The notes beneath the pieces are model-generated. The model was not told where the DNA came from. It ran no database searches and worked only from the letters and a program-made list of their open reading frames with translations. A stretch of DNA of 64,000 nucleotides. Source: Actinophytocola algeriensis. GTDB taxonomy: Bacteria; Actinomycetota; Actinomycetes; Mycobacteriales; Pseudonocardiaceae. The position numbers and the translations under genes were made by a program. Positions 9,631 to 17,813 of this stretch are shown in pieces (within the stretch, counting starts at the first letter, position 1; the number at the start of each line of letters is the position of its first letter). The stretch lies in the NCBI RefSeq assembly GCF_014203735.1, contig NZ_JACHJQ010000004.1:620001-684000 (forward strand), written 5' to 3'.

Positions 9631-10264
9631 CTTCGGACCCCAGCGCCTCGGAGATCGCGGCCACCGAAACGGCGCCTTCGCGCAGCACCACCGGTTCGTC
9701 GCCGGACAGGTCGACGATCGTGGACGGCACGGGCTCACCGGACGGACCGCCGTCGAGGTAGACCGCGACCGACTCACCCAGCTGCGACTTGGCCTCGTCC
9801 GCGGTGGCGGCCGGTGGCTGCCCGGACACGTTCGCGCTGGACACGGCCATAGGCCCGACCTCACGCAGCAGCTCGATCGCCACCGGGTGCAGCGGCATCC
9901 GGATCATCACCGTGCCGCTGGTGTTGCCGAGGTCCCACGACAGCGACGGCGCGTGCGGCAGCACGATCGACACGTCACCCGGCCAGAACGCCTCGATGAG
10001 CTGGCGGGCGGACCTCGGCACGGACAGCACGAGCCCGTCGATGGTCGACCACGACCCGACGAGCACGCCGACCGGCATGTCGGGCCCGCGGTTCTTCGCG
10101 GTCAGCAGCGCACGCACGGCGGTGGACGAGAACGCGTCCGCGCCGATGCCGTACACCGTGTCGGTGGGGATCACCACGAGACGCCCGGCACGGACGGCGC
10201 TGGCCGCGGCCGCGAGCCCGTCGGAGCGATCCGGTTCCCGCGCGCAGTCGTACACGACACTCAC
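9617..10264 (-). CDS. L-threonylcarbamoyladenylate synthase (Sua5/YciO/YrdC family)
   Basis: Makes threonylcarbamoyl-AMP from threonine, bicarbonate and ATP for the t6A37 tRNA modification. The GTG at 10264 gives 215 residues, close to the usual actinobacterial length; the reading frame extends further upstream, but only through repeat-like intergenic DNA. Visible motifs are VIPTDTVYGIGADA (KxR/TDT region near residues 30-43) and SSANVSGQPP near the C-terminus. In related genomes this gene follows prmC on the same strand; here it is convergent and overlaps prmC by 14 nt. Confidence 0.9.
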   Translation of the reverse strand: MSVVYDCAREPDRSDGLAAAASAVRAGRLVVIPTDTVYGIGADAFSSTAVRALLTAKNRGPDMPVGVLVGSWSTIDGLVLSVPRSARQLIEAFWPGDVSIVLPHAPSLSWDLGNTSGTVMIRMPLHPVAIELLREVGPMAVSSANVSGQPPAATADEAKSQLGESVAVYLDGGPSGEPVPSTIVDLSGDEPVVLREGAVSVAAISEALGSEVRMS

Positions 10265-10343
10265 AGCGCTGACCTTAACCAGTGCTGTGTCCGCATTCGT
10301 TGTCCGGGTTGGGTTGGGCTTCCGCCGTGTCTGGTGGTGCTGT

Positions 10344-10356
10344 GAAAGACGCTTTC
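10344..10356 (+). repeat. GAAAGACGCTTTC palindromic repeat, copy 1
   Basis: The 13-bp inverted repeat GAAAG-ACG-CTTTC lies upstream of the Sua5 gene in a 212-bp gap (10265-10476). The same 13 bases recur at 56543-56555 in another intergenic gap, where flanking bases extend the stem. Nothing else is recognised in this gap. Confidence 0.65.
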
Positions 10357-10476
10357 GCGCGGTGGGCACCGGTGATGCCGTGAACGCGCCACGGCGTAGC
10401 CGGCCCGCCCGGCACGCTGGCACCGTCGGCTCGGCCGAACCCACCGGAAGACCTGGCAAAGTTGGCGGTCACAGCA

Positions 10477-11298
10477 CTAGACGCCGGTTTTCACGATGTG
10501 CGGGGCCATCTCGTCGGCCCGCCGCCGCCACGTCTGCCGCCGGAAGCGGTGCACGACGGTGTACAGCAGCGCCGCGCCCATGAGCACGCCGACGATCACC
10601 AGCACCACGTTGTCCAGCAACCCACCGGCGACCACGGTGATCAGCCCGAGCGCGACGATCAGCACGGCGAGACTCACCGCGATGCCCTCCGGCGACCACG
10701 TCCACCGCTTGCCCGCGGCCACCTCGGCGAGCAGCTGCTCCGCGCCGCGCTCCAGCTCCGTGTCGCCGGTCCGCAGCGCGCGGATCCGCCGGCCCGCGTC
10801 CTCACAGATCCGCAACTGCGCCTCGCTGGTGATCACGAGCACGTCGTCCCCGGTCCGCGACCGGCACTGGTCGGCGGCCGAGTACCAGGCGCTGGCCAGG
10901 TAGTACCGCAGCGTCCTGTCGTACGGCCGGTCCGCGACGAGCAGCTCCAGGTCGCCGACCGCGCCCGCCGCCTGCCCCTGCCCGACCTTCACCTGCGCGA
11001 GCCCGAGCTGCGCCATCAGCGCGCCCACCCCGCCGGACGCCAGCGCCGCACGGTAGTTCTCCTCGGCGCCGCGCCACCCGCCACGCGCGAGGAACACATC
11101 ACCCATCCCCACGCGATCGAGCGGATCGGCACGCAGCCGCGCGGCGGCCTCGAACTCGGCGAGGGCGTCGTCGAGCCGCCCGGCCATCAGTGCGGACCGG
11201 CCACGATCCGCGTGCAGCCGGGCCTCCGGCTGGTCGACAGGTTGGTCGTCCGGCACCAGCTGCCATTTGACGATCACGTCCTGCCACGCTCGAAGCAT
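10477..11298 (-). CDS. Tetratricopeptide-repeat protein with C-terminal membrane anchor
   Basis: Function not known. The 273-residue protein has two or three TPR-like helical pairs (about residues 30-140, for example ALMAGRLDDALAEFEAAARLRADP), a linker with two cysteines, then two hydrophobic segments (about 208-230 and 232-252) and a basic tail (RRQTWRRRADE). The TPR part should face the cytoplasm and act as a protein-binding scaffold. Start ATG 11298. Its 5' end coincides with the -35 box of the divergent gene at 11356. Confidence 0.7.
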   Translation of the reverse strand: MLRAWQDVIVKWQLVPDDQPVDQPEARLHADRGRSALMAGRLDDALAEFEAAARLRADPLDRVGMGDVFLARGGWRGAEENYRAALASGGVGALMAQLGLAQVKVGQGQAAGAVGDLELLVADRPYDRTLRYYLASAWYSAADQCRSRTGDDVLVITSEAQLRICEDAGRRIRALRTGDTELERGAEQLLAEVAAGKRWTWSPEGIAVSLAVLIVALGLITVVAGGLLDNVVLVIVGVLMGAALLYTVVHRFRRQTWRRRADEMAPHIVKTGV

Positions 11299-11326
11299 TG
11301 GATCACCTCGGCGGGCACGTTACTCT
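11298..11326 (+). promoter_or_regulatory. Candidate promoter for the secreted protein at 11356
   Basis: TTGGAT (11298-11303) and TACTCT (11321-11326) are 17 nt apart. The -35 overlaps the start codon of the divergent TPR gene. Confidence 0.4.
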
Positions 11327-11355
11327 CGGTAGACCCGTGTCGGGGGGTTGCAGAG

Positions 11356-11991
11356 GTGAAACTGGTGGCGAGCGTCAGGTCGCTCAGCTCACGTTGGGTC
11401 GCGTGGGCGTTCGCCGCTGCCTACCTCGTGGTGAGCGCCGCGGTCGGCGCCGTGCTCCTGACGATGCCGAAGACCGATGCCGCCGGCGCGGAGAACCCGA
11501 CCACGTACATCTCGTCGGACGGTTCGTCGTCGCCTCCCGTGTCGTCGTCGACCGCACCCGCCGGGTTCCAGCGGGTGCGCGGGCCCGCCGGGCTGTCGAC
11601 GGTCATCCCGGACGGGTGGCAGGCGGTGTCGGCCGGTGGACCCGGCGCGCTGCGGGCGGTCGATCCCTCTGATCCGGCGCGGATCGTCGGGTTCGGTGGG
11701 GCCCGGGCTTCCTCGTCCGACATCGTGCGGGTGCACGTCGCGTACGAGTCCGGGTTCGCGTCGCGGACTGTCGCCTATCGACGGTTGGACCTCAACAGCG
11801 CCACCTACGGCGGGCACCCGGCTGTCGAGTGGGAGTTCCAGCACCGGGACGGGCGTGGGTTGCAGCGGGTGCATTCCTTGTACTGGCTCGTGGACGGCGT
11901 GGAGTACTTCGTGTTCGCCTCGGCGCCGGACGAGGAATGGGCTCGGATGCAGCCTGTCTACGAGGCCATGATCGCCAACTCACGGCCTTGA
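11356..11991 (+). CDS. Putative membrane-anchored secreted protein
   Basis: Not assigned to a named family. The GTG at 11356 yields 211 residues: a short basic N-terminus, one hydrophobic segment (about residues 14-37, WVAWAFAAAYLVVSAAVGAVLL), a Ser/Thr/Pro-rich linker (about 50-68), and a globular domain (about 70-211) with AGLSTVIPDGWQAVSAGG and YGGHPAVEWEFQHRD. Such single-pass proteins with an extracellular domain are frequent in actinomycetes. Signal anchor versus cleaved signal peptide is undecided. The ORF remains open far upstream, but that part is antisense to the TPR gene and is not credible. Confidence 0.65.
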   Translation: MKLVASVRSLSSRWVAWAFAAAYLVVSAAVGAVLLTMPKTDAAGAENPTTYISSDGSSSPPVSSSTAPAGFQRVRGPAGLSTVIPDGWQAVSAGGPGALRAVDPSDPARIVGFGGARASSSDIVRVHVAYESGFASRTVAYRRLDLNSATYGGHPAVEWEFQHRDGRGLQRVHSLYWLVDGVEYFVFASAPDEEWARMQPVYEAMIANSRP

Positions 11992-12014
11992 GGCTGTGGA
12001 TGGTTCGCGCCGGT

Positions 12015-12037
12015 TTGTCGGTGGTGCTCGCTACGCT
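12015..12037 (+). promoter_or_regulatory. RecA-NDp/PafBC-type DNA-damage promoter, orphan copy 1
   Basis: TTGTCGGTG (12015-12023), an 8-nt spacer, then TACGCT (12032-12037) is an exact match to the actinobacterial PafBC consensus TTGTCRGTG-N8-TANNNT. It points into the 3' end of ppk2, which is on the other strand, so no sense gene follows. A second copy with the same downstream bases is at 59643. Confidence 0.75.
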
Positions 12038-12096
12038 GGATTTCGGGGGCCGGAGCCCGTGGCCTGTGGACAATTTCCGGCTCGCTCTTGGCTTTG

Positions 12097-12870
12097 TCAG
12101 AACTTTGCCGGGACGTAGCGCATCGACTTCTTCGGCGGGCGTTTGTAGTCCGGGTCCTCCGGGCCGCGTGGCGGGAGTTCCAGCACCGGCGGGTCCACGT
12201 CCTCATAAGGAACCTGGCTCAGCAGGTGGGAAATGCAGTTCAACCGCGCGCGCTTCTTCGAGTCGGCCTCCACGACCCACCACGGCGATTCCTCGACATC
12301 CGTGTGGGCGAACATGACGTCCTTCGCCTTCGAATAGTCGAACCAGCGGCGTCGTGCCTCGAGGTCCATCGGGGAGATCTTCCAGCGTTTGGTCCGGTCG
12401 CGCATGCGTTCCTGGAAACGCTTCTCCTGTTCCTCGTCCGACACCGAGAACCAGTACTTGACCAGGATCAGGCCGGACCTGATGAGCATGCGCTCGAACT
12501 CAGGGGCCGCGCGCAGGAATTCCTGGTACTCGTCCTCCGTGCAGAACCCCATCACGTGTTCGACGCCCGCGCGGTTGTACCAGGAACGGTCGAACAACAC
12601 GATTTCGCCCGCCGCCGGGAGGTGGGCCGCGTAGCGCTGGAAGTACCACTGGGTCTTCTCGCGCTCGGTCGGGGTGCCCAGTGCGGCGATCCGGCAGACG
12701 CGGGGGTTCAGGGGTTCGGTGATGCGCTTGATCGCGCCGCCCTTGCCCGCGGCGTCGCGGCCCTCGAACAACACCGCGACACGCAGGCCCTTCGCCTTGA
12801 CCCAGTCCTGCAGCTTCACGAGCTCCAGGTGCAGGCGGGCCAGCTCCGCCCCGTAGTTCAGCTTGGTCAC
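12097..12870 (-). CDS. ppk2: Polyphosphate kinase 2
   Basis: Transfers phosphate between polyphosphate and nucleoside diphosphates (NTP regeneration or polyP breakdown). GTG 12870 gives 257 residues, a single-domain PPK2 length. Motifs: Walker A FEGRDAAGKGG (about residues 36-46), the DRSWYNRAGVE Walker B segment (about 108-118), RRWFDYSKAKD lid region and SPWWVVEADSKKRARLN. A -10-like TACGGT lies 6 nt upstream of the GTG (12877-12882), implying a leaderless transcript divergent from glyA. Confidence 0.92.
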   Translation of the reverse strand: MTKLNYGAELARLHLELVKLQDWVKAKGLRVAVLFEGRDAAGKGGAIKRITEPLNPRVCRIAALGTPTEREKTQWYFQRYAAHLPAAGEIVLFDRSWYNRAGVEHVMGFCTEDEYQEFLRAAPEFERMLIRSGLILVKYWFSVSDEEQEKRFQERMRDRTKRWKISPMDLEARRRWFDYSKAKDVMFAHTDVEESPWWVVEADSKKRARLNCISHLLSQVPYEDVDPPVLELPPRGPEDPDYKRPPKKSMRYVPAKF

Positions 12871-12876
12871 CCACGG

Positions 12877-12900
12877 ACCGTAACCCGGTCGCGGTAGCCT
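12877..12900. promoter_or_regulatory. Back-to-back -10 boxes for ppk2 and glyA
   Basis: On the minus strand TACGGT (12882-12877) is 6 nt from the ppk2 GTG. On the plus strand TAGCCT (12895-12900) would start glyA transcription near 12907. The -35 boxes are weak. The two promoters overlap, so their use may be mutually exclusive. Confidence 0.4.
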
Positions 12901-12937
12901 GGCCCGGCAAAACCGCCACGAGAGAGAAGCAGCAGGG

Positions 12938-14218
12938 GTGAACACGCCGTTCTGGGGCCCGGACTTCGATTCGCTGGCCGCTACGGATCCCGAGATCGCC
13001 GATGTGGTGCTCGGTGAGCTGGACCGCCTGCGCGGCGGGCTGCAGCTGATCGCCAGCGAGAACTTCACCAGCCCGGCGGTGCTCGCCGCGCTGGGGTCGA
13101 CGCTCTCCAACAAGTACGCGGAGGGCTACCCGGGCCGGCGGTACTACGGCGGGTGCGCGCAGGTCGACGTCGCGGAGGAGATCGGGATCGCCAGGGCGAA
13201 GGAGCTCTTCGGTGCCGAGCACGCCAACCTGCAGCCGCACTCCGGCGCGAGTGCGAACCTCGCCGCCTACGCCGCGTTCTGCCAGCCGGGGGACGTCGTC
13301 CTCGCCATGGACCTCAAGCAGGGTGGGCACCTCACCCACGGCTCCAAGGTCAACTTCTCCGGGCGGTGGTTCGAGCCCGTCTCCTACGGGGTGCGGCAGG
13401 ACACCGAGCTGATCGACTACGACCAGGTGCGCGACCTCGCGCTCGCGCACCGGCCGCGCATGATCGTCGCGGGCGCGACCGCCTACCCCCGGCTGATCGA
13501 CTTCTCCGCGTTCCGCGCGATCGCCGACGAGGTGGACGCGATCCTGATGGTCGACGCGGCGCACTTCATCGGGCTGGTCGCGGGCAAGGTCATCCCCTCG
13601 CCGGTGCCGTTCGCGGACGTCGTCACGTTCACCACGCACAAGGTGCTGCGCGGGCCGCGCGGCGGGATGATCGTCAGCAGGGCCGAGCACGCCAAGGCCA
13701 TCGACAAGGCGGTGTTCCCGTTCAGCCAGGGCGGTCCGCTGATGCACGCGGTCGCCGCGAAGGCCGTCGCGCTCAAGGAAGCCGCCTCCAGCGAGTACCA
13801 GGGGTACGCCACCCAGGTCGTCGCCAACGCGGCCGCGCTCGCCAAGGGCCTGGAGGTCGAGGGCATGCGGGTGGTCTCCGGTGGCACGGACACCCACCTC
13901 GCGCTGCTGGACGTGCGTCCGCTCGACGTGACCGGCGCGGAGGCCGAGCGGCGGTGCGGTGCGGCCGACATCACGCTGAACAAGAACGCGATCCCGTTCG
14001 ACCCCGCGCCGCCCGCCACCGCGTCCGGCATCCGGATCGGCTCGCCGAGCGTCACGACGCAGGGCATGACCGAGCCGGAGATGGCCGAGATCGCGCGGCT
14101 GATCGGGCGCGCGGTCCGCGCGGAGCCCGGTACCGGTTCCGGGGACGCCGACCACGCGGCCGTCGCCGAGGCCGTCCGGACCATCGCGGCGGCGCACCCC
14201 GCCTACCCCCGGGACTGA
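12938..14218 (+). CDS. glyA: Serine hydroxymethyltransferase
   Basis: PLP enzyme converting serine and tetrahydrofolate to glycine and methylene-THF. The 426-residue protein has the N-terminal [32 protein letters not shown] and the PLP-lysine motif [14 protein letters not shown] (lysine about residue 236). The usual MAHIAG is here AAHFIG, typical of the second actinomycete SHMT found between sua5 and wecA, for example in Streptomyces. GTG start; the polypeptide ends 4 nt before wecA. Confidence 0.93.
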   Translation: MNTPFWGPDFDSLAATDPEIADVVLGELDRLRGGLQLIASENFTSPAVLAALGSTLSNKYAEGYPGRRYYGGCAQVDVAEEIGIARAKELFGAEHANLQPHSGASANLAAYAAFCQPGDVVLAMDLKQGGHLTHGSKVNFSGRWFEPVSYGVRQDTELIDYDQVRDLALAHRPRMIVAGATAYPRLIDFSAFRAIADEVDAILMVDAAHFIGLVAGKVIPSPVPFADVVTFTTHKVLRGPRGGMIVSRAEHAKAIDKAVFPFSQGGPLMHAVAAKAVALKEAASSEYQGYATQVVANAAALAKGLEVEGMRVVSGGTDTHLALLDVRPLDVTGAEAERRCGAADITLNKNAIPFDPAPPATASGIRIGSPSVTTQGMTEPEMAEIARLIGRAVRAEPGTGSGDADHAAVAEAVRTIAAAHPAYPRD

Positions 14219-14222
14219 GCGC

Positions 14223-15368
14223 GTGGACCTGGCACAGAACTTCCAGCCGGCGGGTCTCCCGATCCGGGAGTACCTGCTGGTCGGGCTCACGACCGCGGTG
14301 CTGACGTTCCTGTTCACCGGCCTCGTGCGGCGCCTCGCGCTGCGATGGGGCGCGGTCGCCTACCCGAGGCAACGGGACGTGCACACGGTGCCGATCCCGC
14401 GTCTCGGCGGGCTCGCGATGTACCTCGGCGTGTGCGGCGGCATGCTGCTCGCCCACCAGCTGCCGGTGCTGCGCCGCGCGTTCGACTACTCGCTCGACCC
14501 GACGGCGATCCTGCTCGGCGGCGGCCTGATCATGGTCATCGGCATGCTCGACGACCGGTTCGAGCTGGACTCGCTCACCAAACTGGCCGGTCAGACGACG
14601 TGCGCAGGCATCCTGGTGCTGCTCGGCCTGCAGTGGATCATCTTCTGGGTGCCGTGGGGCGGCAACGGATCCGGCGGTTCACTGCTGATCCTGGACCAGA
14701 ACCAGGGCGCGATCCTGACCGTGCTGCTCGTGGTCACGATGGTCAACGCGATCAACTTCGTCGACGGGCTCGACGGGCTCGCTGCCGGTGTGGGACTTAT
14801 CTCGTCGGTCGCGACCTGCGCGTTCTCGCTGCACCTGCTCGACCAGTCCGGCGGCGACGTCACCTACTACCCGCCCGCGCTGATCGCCGCGACGCTCGCG
14901 GGCGCGTGCCTTGGCTTCCTGCCGCACAACTTCCAGCCCGCGAAGATCTTCATGGGCGACTCCGGCTCGATGCTGATCGGCCTGATGATGGCGGCGGCCA
15001 GCACCTCGGCGTCGGGCAAGGTGCAGAGCCTCGACGGCACCGAGACGATCGCGCTGCTCTCGCCGCTGCTGGTGGTCGCGGCCGTGCTGTTCGTGCCGGT
15101 GCTCGACCTGCTGATGGCGATCGTGCGGCGCACCCGCAAGGGTCTCTCGCCGTTCCACGCCGACAAGATGCACCTCCACCACCGGCTGCTGGAGATCGGC
15201 CACTCCCAGCGCAGGGCCGTGTTGCTGATCTACCTGTGGGCCGCGGTGCTGGCGTTCGGGACCGTCGCGCTGAGCCTGTTCGACGTGTTCGCCGTGGTCT
15301 GGGGGATCGGTATCGGCCTCCTGATCGCACTGGTCGTTTCCATCGTCCCTAGACTCAGGGCGAGATGA
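14223..15368 (+). CDS. wecA: Undecaprenyl-phosphate GlcNAc-1-phosphate transferase (WecA/Rfe family)
   Basis: Polytopic membrane enzyme that puts GlcNAc-1-P on the polyprenyl carrier, starting wall-glycan (arabinogalactan linker or teichoic-type) synthesis. 381 residues with about 10-11 hydrophobic segments. Family motifs: GMLDDRFELD (aspartate pair near 105), NAINFVDGLDGLAAG (about 176-190), AKIFMGDSGS and the HLHHRLLEIGHSQ loop. GTG start 4 nt after glyA, so the two form an operon. The stop is immediately followed by a GAGCG repeat. Confidence 0.93.
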   Translation: MDLAQNFQPAGLPIREYLLVGLTTAVLTFLFTGLVRRLALRWGAVAYPRQRDVHTVPIPRLGGLAMYLGVCGGMLLAHQLPVLRRAFDYSLDPTAILLGGGLIMVIGMLDDRFELDSLTKLAGQTTCAGILVLLGLQWIIFWVPWGGNGSGGSLLILDQNQGAILTVLLVVTMVNAINFVDGLDGLAAGVGLISSVATCAFSLHLLDQSGGDVTYYPPALIAATLAGACLGFLPHNFQPAKIFMGDSGSMLIGLMMAAASTSASGKVQSLDGTETIALLSPLLVVAAVLFVPVLDLLMAIVRRTRKGLSPFHADKMHLHHRLLEIGHSQRRAVLLIYLWAAVLAFGTVALSLFDVFAVVWGIGIGLLIALVVSIVPRLRAR

Positions 15369-15370
15369 GG

Positions 15371-15407
15371 GCTGAGCGGAGCTTGCGGAGCGAACATTAA
15401 TACCGAG
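15371..15407 (+). repeat. GAGCG-type interspersed repeat between wecA and atpI
   Basis: Reads GCTGAGCGGAGCTTGCGGAG, then CGAACATTAATACCGAG. It matches the 31-bp units at 58941 with one change (TTGC for TTGT) up to the CAT, and the following ATACCGAGA matches 3872-3880. It begins 2 nt after the wecA stop and reads in frame into the next gene. Confidence 0.75.
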
Positions 15408-15896
15408 AAGACAGACCAAGACCAGGCCGAGCCGACCGCCGCTGACCTGGGCATCGAGACCGACCAGCCGAAGACGCACGGGGAGGCCGTGACGAGGCTG
15501 GCGGACGCGATGCTCCGGTACGCCATCTGGCCCGCGGTCGCGACCGTCGTCGTCGGCATCGTGGTGGCGAGCGTGCTGCACGGCGTGCAGGGCGGGGTCT
15601 CCGCGCTGATCGGCGGCCTCGTGGCGTTCGGGTCGTCGATGGCCACGTGGTGGCTGATGCGCAAGACGGCCGCGCTGAACCCGATGATGGTGATGACCGG
15701 CGCGCTCGGCGGGTTCATCGGCAAGATGATCATCCTGCTGCTGGTGCTGATGGTGTTGCGCGAGATCACCTGGCTGCAGACGGAGTCGCTGGCGTACACG
15801 ATGCTGGCCGTGGTGATCGTCTGGGCCGCGATGGACACCGTCGCGTTCCGCCGCACGAAGCTGCCCACCTTGATCATCAGCAGCGACGACCAGTAG
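15396..15896 (+). CDS. atpI: ATP synthase protein I-like membrane protein
   Basis: Small membrane protein preceding atpB, in the position of the AtpI-type accessory protein linked to c-ring assembly. Four hydrophobic segments lie within the C-terminal 130 residues. The start is unusual. The frame is open from the wecA stop, no ATG/GTG/TTG occurs before GTG 15489, and that GTG has a GGAGG only 2 nt away. The ATT at 15396 has GGAG 5 nt upstream and adds a 31-residue acidic N-terminus (INTEKTDQDQAEPTAAD...). I give the ATT start tentatively; the minimum gene is 15489-15896 (135 residues). Confidence 0.6.
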   Translation: MNTEKTDQDQAEPTAADLGIETDQPKTHGEAVTRLADAMLRYAIWPAVATVVVGIVVASVLHGVQGGVSALIGGLVAFGSSMATWWLMRKTAALNPMMVMTGALGGFIGKMIILLLVLMVLREITWLQTESLAYTMLAVVIVWAAMDTVAFRRTKLPTLIISSDDQ

Positions 15897-15920
15897 ATCC
15901 CCTACCAAGTAGTACGCGCG

Positions 15921-15950
15921 TTCTTCTATCGCCTGAGTGGCTGATATGGT
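15921..15950 (+). promoter_or_regulatory. Candidate atp operon promoter
   Basis: TTCTTC (15921-15926), an 18-nt spacer and TATGGT (15945-15950). It lies 155 nt before atpB in the only sizeable gap upstream of the operon. The -35 is poor. Confidence 0.35.
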
Positions 15951-15979
15951 GCGCTTGTACCTCGGTTCACAAGCCCTGG

Positions 15980-16004
15980 GGCACCCCTCGCGAGCAGGGG
16001 TGCC
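15980..16004 (+). other. Hairpin in the atpB leader
   Basis: GGCACCCCT (15980-15988) pairs with AGGGGTGCC (15996-16004) around a 7-nt loop. No T-run follows, and the gene continues about 100 nt later. It may terminate read-through from wecA/atpI or stabilise the atp mRNA. Confidence 0.5.
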
Positions 16005-16105
16005 GCTGTCAGGTGCGCGGGCTGGCTGAGGTACGTTACGTCCTGATCGTGACGATTCCCCCGGCGGTATGAATCTGCCGGCCGGGAGAACCGGAAGGAG
16101 CCCAG

Positions 16106-16888
16106 TTGCGGGCGCTGTGGCTAGCAGAGGGTGGCGAGTTCGTTCCGCCGGGCGCGGGTGACTTCAACCTCCCTCCCATATTCCTGGGCATCACCAAGCC
16201 GATGCTGCTCGTGGTGCTGTCCGTGGTCATCATCGCGTTGTTCTTCGTGATGGCGTCGCGCCGCCTTTCCGTGGTGCCGAGCCGCTTCACTTTCGTCGCC
16301 GAGTCGGTCTACGACTTCGGCCGCAACAACATCGCGCGGGAACTGATCGGTTCCAAGGAGTTCCGGCCGTACGTGCCGTTGATCGTGACGATGTTCTCCT
16401 TCGTTCTGGTGAACAACATCTTCGGCCTGATCCCGGTCATCCAGTTCCCGACGTTCTCGCACATCGGGTTCCCCCTGGCGCTCTCGCTCCTGGTCGTGTA
16501 CCCGCTGTGGCACTACATCGGCATCCGTAGGCACGGGTTCGCCGGCCACATCAAGAACCAGCTCGTCCCGCCGGGTGTGCCCAAGCCGGTGCTCGTGCTG
16601 CTGGTGCCGGTCGAGGCGTTCGTGAAGTTCTTCATGAACCCCCTCACGCACGCGATCCGGGTGTTCGCCGCGATGTTCGCAGGCCACCTGATCCTGATCG
16701 TGTTCACCCTCGCGGGTCAGTACCTGCTGCTCGAGGCGAGCGGTCCTTTGAAGCCGGTCTCGCTGGTCTCGTGGGCTTTCGCCATCGCGATGACGTTCGT
16801 CGAGGCCCTGATCCAGGTTCTGCAGGCGTACATCTTCGCGCTGCTGGCGGCGAACTACATCAGCGCCGCTCTGTCCACGGACCACTGA
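16106..16888 (+). CDS. atpB: F0F1 ATP synthase subunit a
   Basis: Stator channel subunit of F0 that carries protons to the c-ring. 260 residues with five or six membrane helices. The essential arginine lies in the helix [21 protein letters not shown] (about residue 190), and the last helix has [17 protein letters not shown]. The TTG start (16106) is supported by GGAAGGAG 6 nt upstream. First gene of the BEFHAGD block. Confidence 0.95.
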   Translation: MRALWLAEGGEFVPPGAGDFNLPPIFLGITKPMLLVVLSVVIIALFFVMASRRLSVVPSRFTFVAESVYDFGRNNIARELIGSKEFRPYVPLIVTMFSFVLVNNIFGLIPVIQFPTFSHIGFPLALSLLVVYPLWHYIGIRRHGFAGHIKNQLVPPGVPKPVLVLLVPVEAFVKFFMNPLTHAIRVFAAMFAGHLILIVFTLAGQYLLLEASGPLKPVSLVSWAFAIAMTFVEALIQVLQAYIFALLAANYISAALSTDH

Positions 16889-16920
16889 GTTTCACAACCC
16901 GACAAAAGGCATACACCCGA

Positions 16921-16939
16921 TCCGCGAAACCTTCGCGGA
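16921..16939 (+). other. Hairpin between atpB and atpE
   Basis: TCCGCGAA (16921-16928) and TTCGCGGA (16932-16939) form a perfect 8-bp stem with a 3-nt loop, 25 nt before the atpE start and just before its GGAAGGAAG ribosome site. The position suggests a processing or translation-enhancing element for subunit c, which is needed in many copies. Confidence 0.55.
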
Positions 16940-16964
16940 CCGAGTTTGGAAGGAAGCAAATCAA

Positions 16965-17225
16965 GTGAGCGCCATTCACCTCGCCCAGGAGTCCTTCAAC
17001 CTGAACCCGGGCCTCTCGCTCATCGGTTACGGCCTCGGTGCGATCGGCCCGGGCGTCGGCGTGGGTCTCATCTTCGCCGCGGTCATCAACGGCACCGCGC
17101 GCCAGCCGGAGGCCCAGAGCAAGCTCATGAGCATCGCGTGGCAGACCTTCGTTCTGGTCGAGGTCCTCGCGCTGATCGGCCTGGTGCTGTTCTTCATCGC
17201 GTCCACCGGTGGAGCGCCTGAGTAA
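16965..17225 (+). CDS. atpE: F0F1 ATP synthase subunit c
   Basis: Proton-binding rotor subunit, 86 residues, two helices joined by the polar loop ARQPEAQ (about residues 45-51). The ion-binding carboxylate is E66 in [12 protein letters not shown]. Nothing suggests Na+ specificity. GTG start with GGAAGGAAG upstream. Confidence 0.96.
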   Translation: MSAIHLAQESFNLNPGLSLIGYGLGAIGPGVGVGLIFAAVINGTARQPEAQSKLMSIAWQTFVLVEVLALIGLVLFFIASTGGAPE

Positions 17226-17255
17226 GACCCCCCTTCTGACGCTCCGGGAGCCACC

Positions 17256-17798
17256 ATGGTGAATACCGCGATTGTTCTGGCCGCGGAAGAGCCGAGTCCG
17301 ATCATTCCGCACGTTTCCGAGATGATTCTCGGTCTCGTCGCCTTCCTGCTTCTGCTGTGGGTGCTGCAGAAATTCGCGTTCCCGCGCTTCGAGGCGCTCT
17401 ACAAGGAGCGCACCGAGAAGATCGAAGGCGGCATCAAGAAGGCCGAGGAGGCACAGGCCAAGGCCGAGGAGGCGCTGGAGACCTACCAGGCGCAGCTCGC
17501 CGAGGCCCGTGCCGAGTCCGCCCGCATCCGGGACGACGCCCGGCTGGAGGCGGAGCAGATCAAGGAAGAGCTCCGCGCCCAGGCGCAGGACGAGGCCGCA
17601 CGTATCGTGGCTGCTGGGCGTTCTCAGCTGGAGGCCCAGCGGGCTCAGATCGTCGCGGAGCTCCGTGCCGACCTCGGCCGCCACGCGGTCGAGCTGGCCA
17701 GCAGGGTCGTCGGCGAGTCCCTCGAGGACGAGGCGCGTCGCCGGGGCACCGTGGACCGGTTCCTCGACGACCTCGACTCGGTCTCGGCGCGGAACTAG
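17256..17798 (+). CDS. atpF: F0F1 ATP synthase subunit b
   Basis: Peripheral stalk subunit: one N-terminal membrane helix (about residues 20-42, EMILGLVAFLLLLWVLQKF) and a long charged coiled coil to residue 180. It is separate from delta, unlike mycobacteria where a b-delta fusion is present. ATG start at 17256. Confidence 0.94.
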   Translation: MVNTAIVLAAEEPSPIIPHVSEMILGLVAFLLLLWVLQKFAFPRFEALYKERTEKIEGGIKKAEEAQAKAEEALETYQAQLAEARAESARIRDDARLEAEQIKEELRAQAQDEAARIVAAGRSQLEAQRAQIVAELRADLGRHAVELASRVVGESLEDEARRRGTVDRFLDDLDSVSARN

Positions 17799-17813
17799 GC
17801 CCTCTAGGACGGG

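Noticed and set aside
10265-10459. 65-residue N-terminal extension of the Sua5-like protein
   Set aside because: The added residues are basic, unlike the family, and overlap a palindromic repeat; the GTG at 10264 gives the standard length.
10462-11355. Large N-terminal extension of the secreted protein at 11356
   Set aside because: This stretch is the antisense of the TPR gene and lacks a signal sequence at its start.
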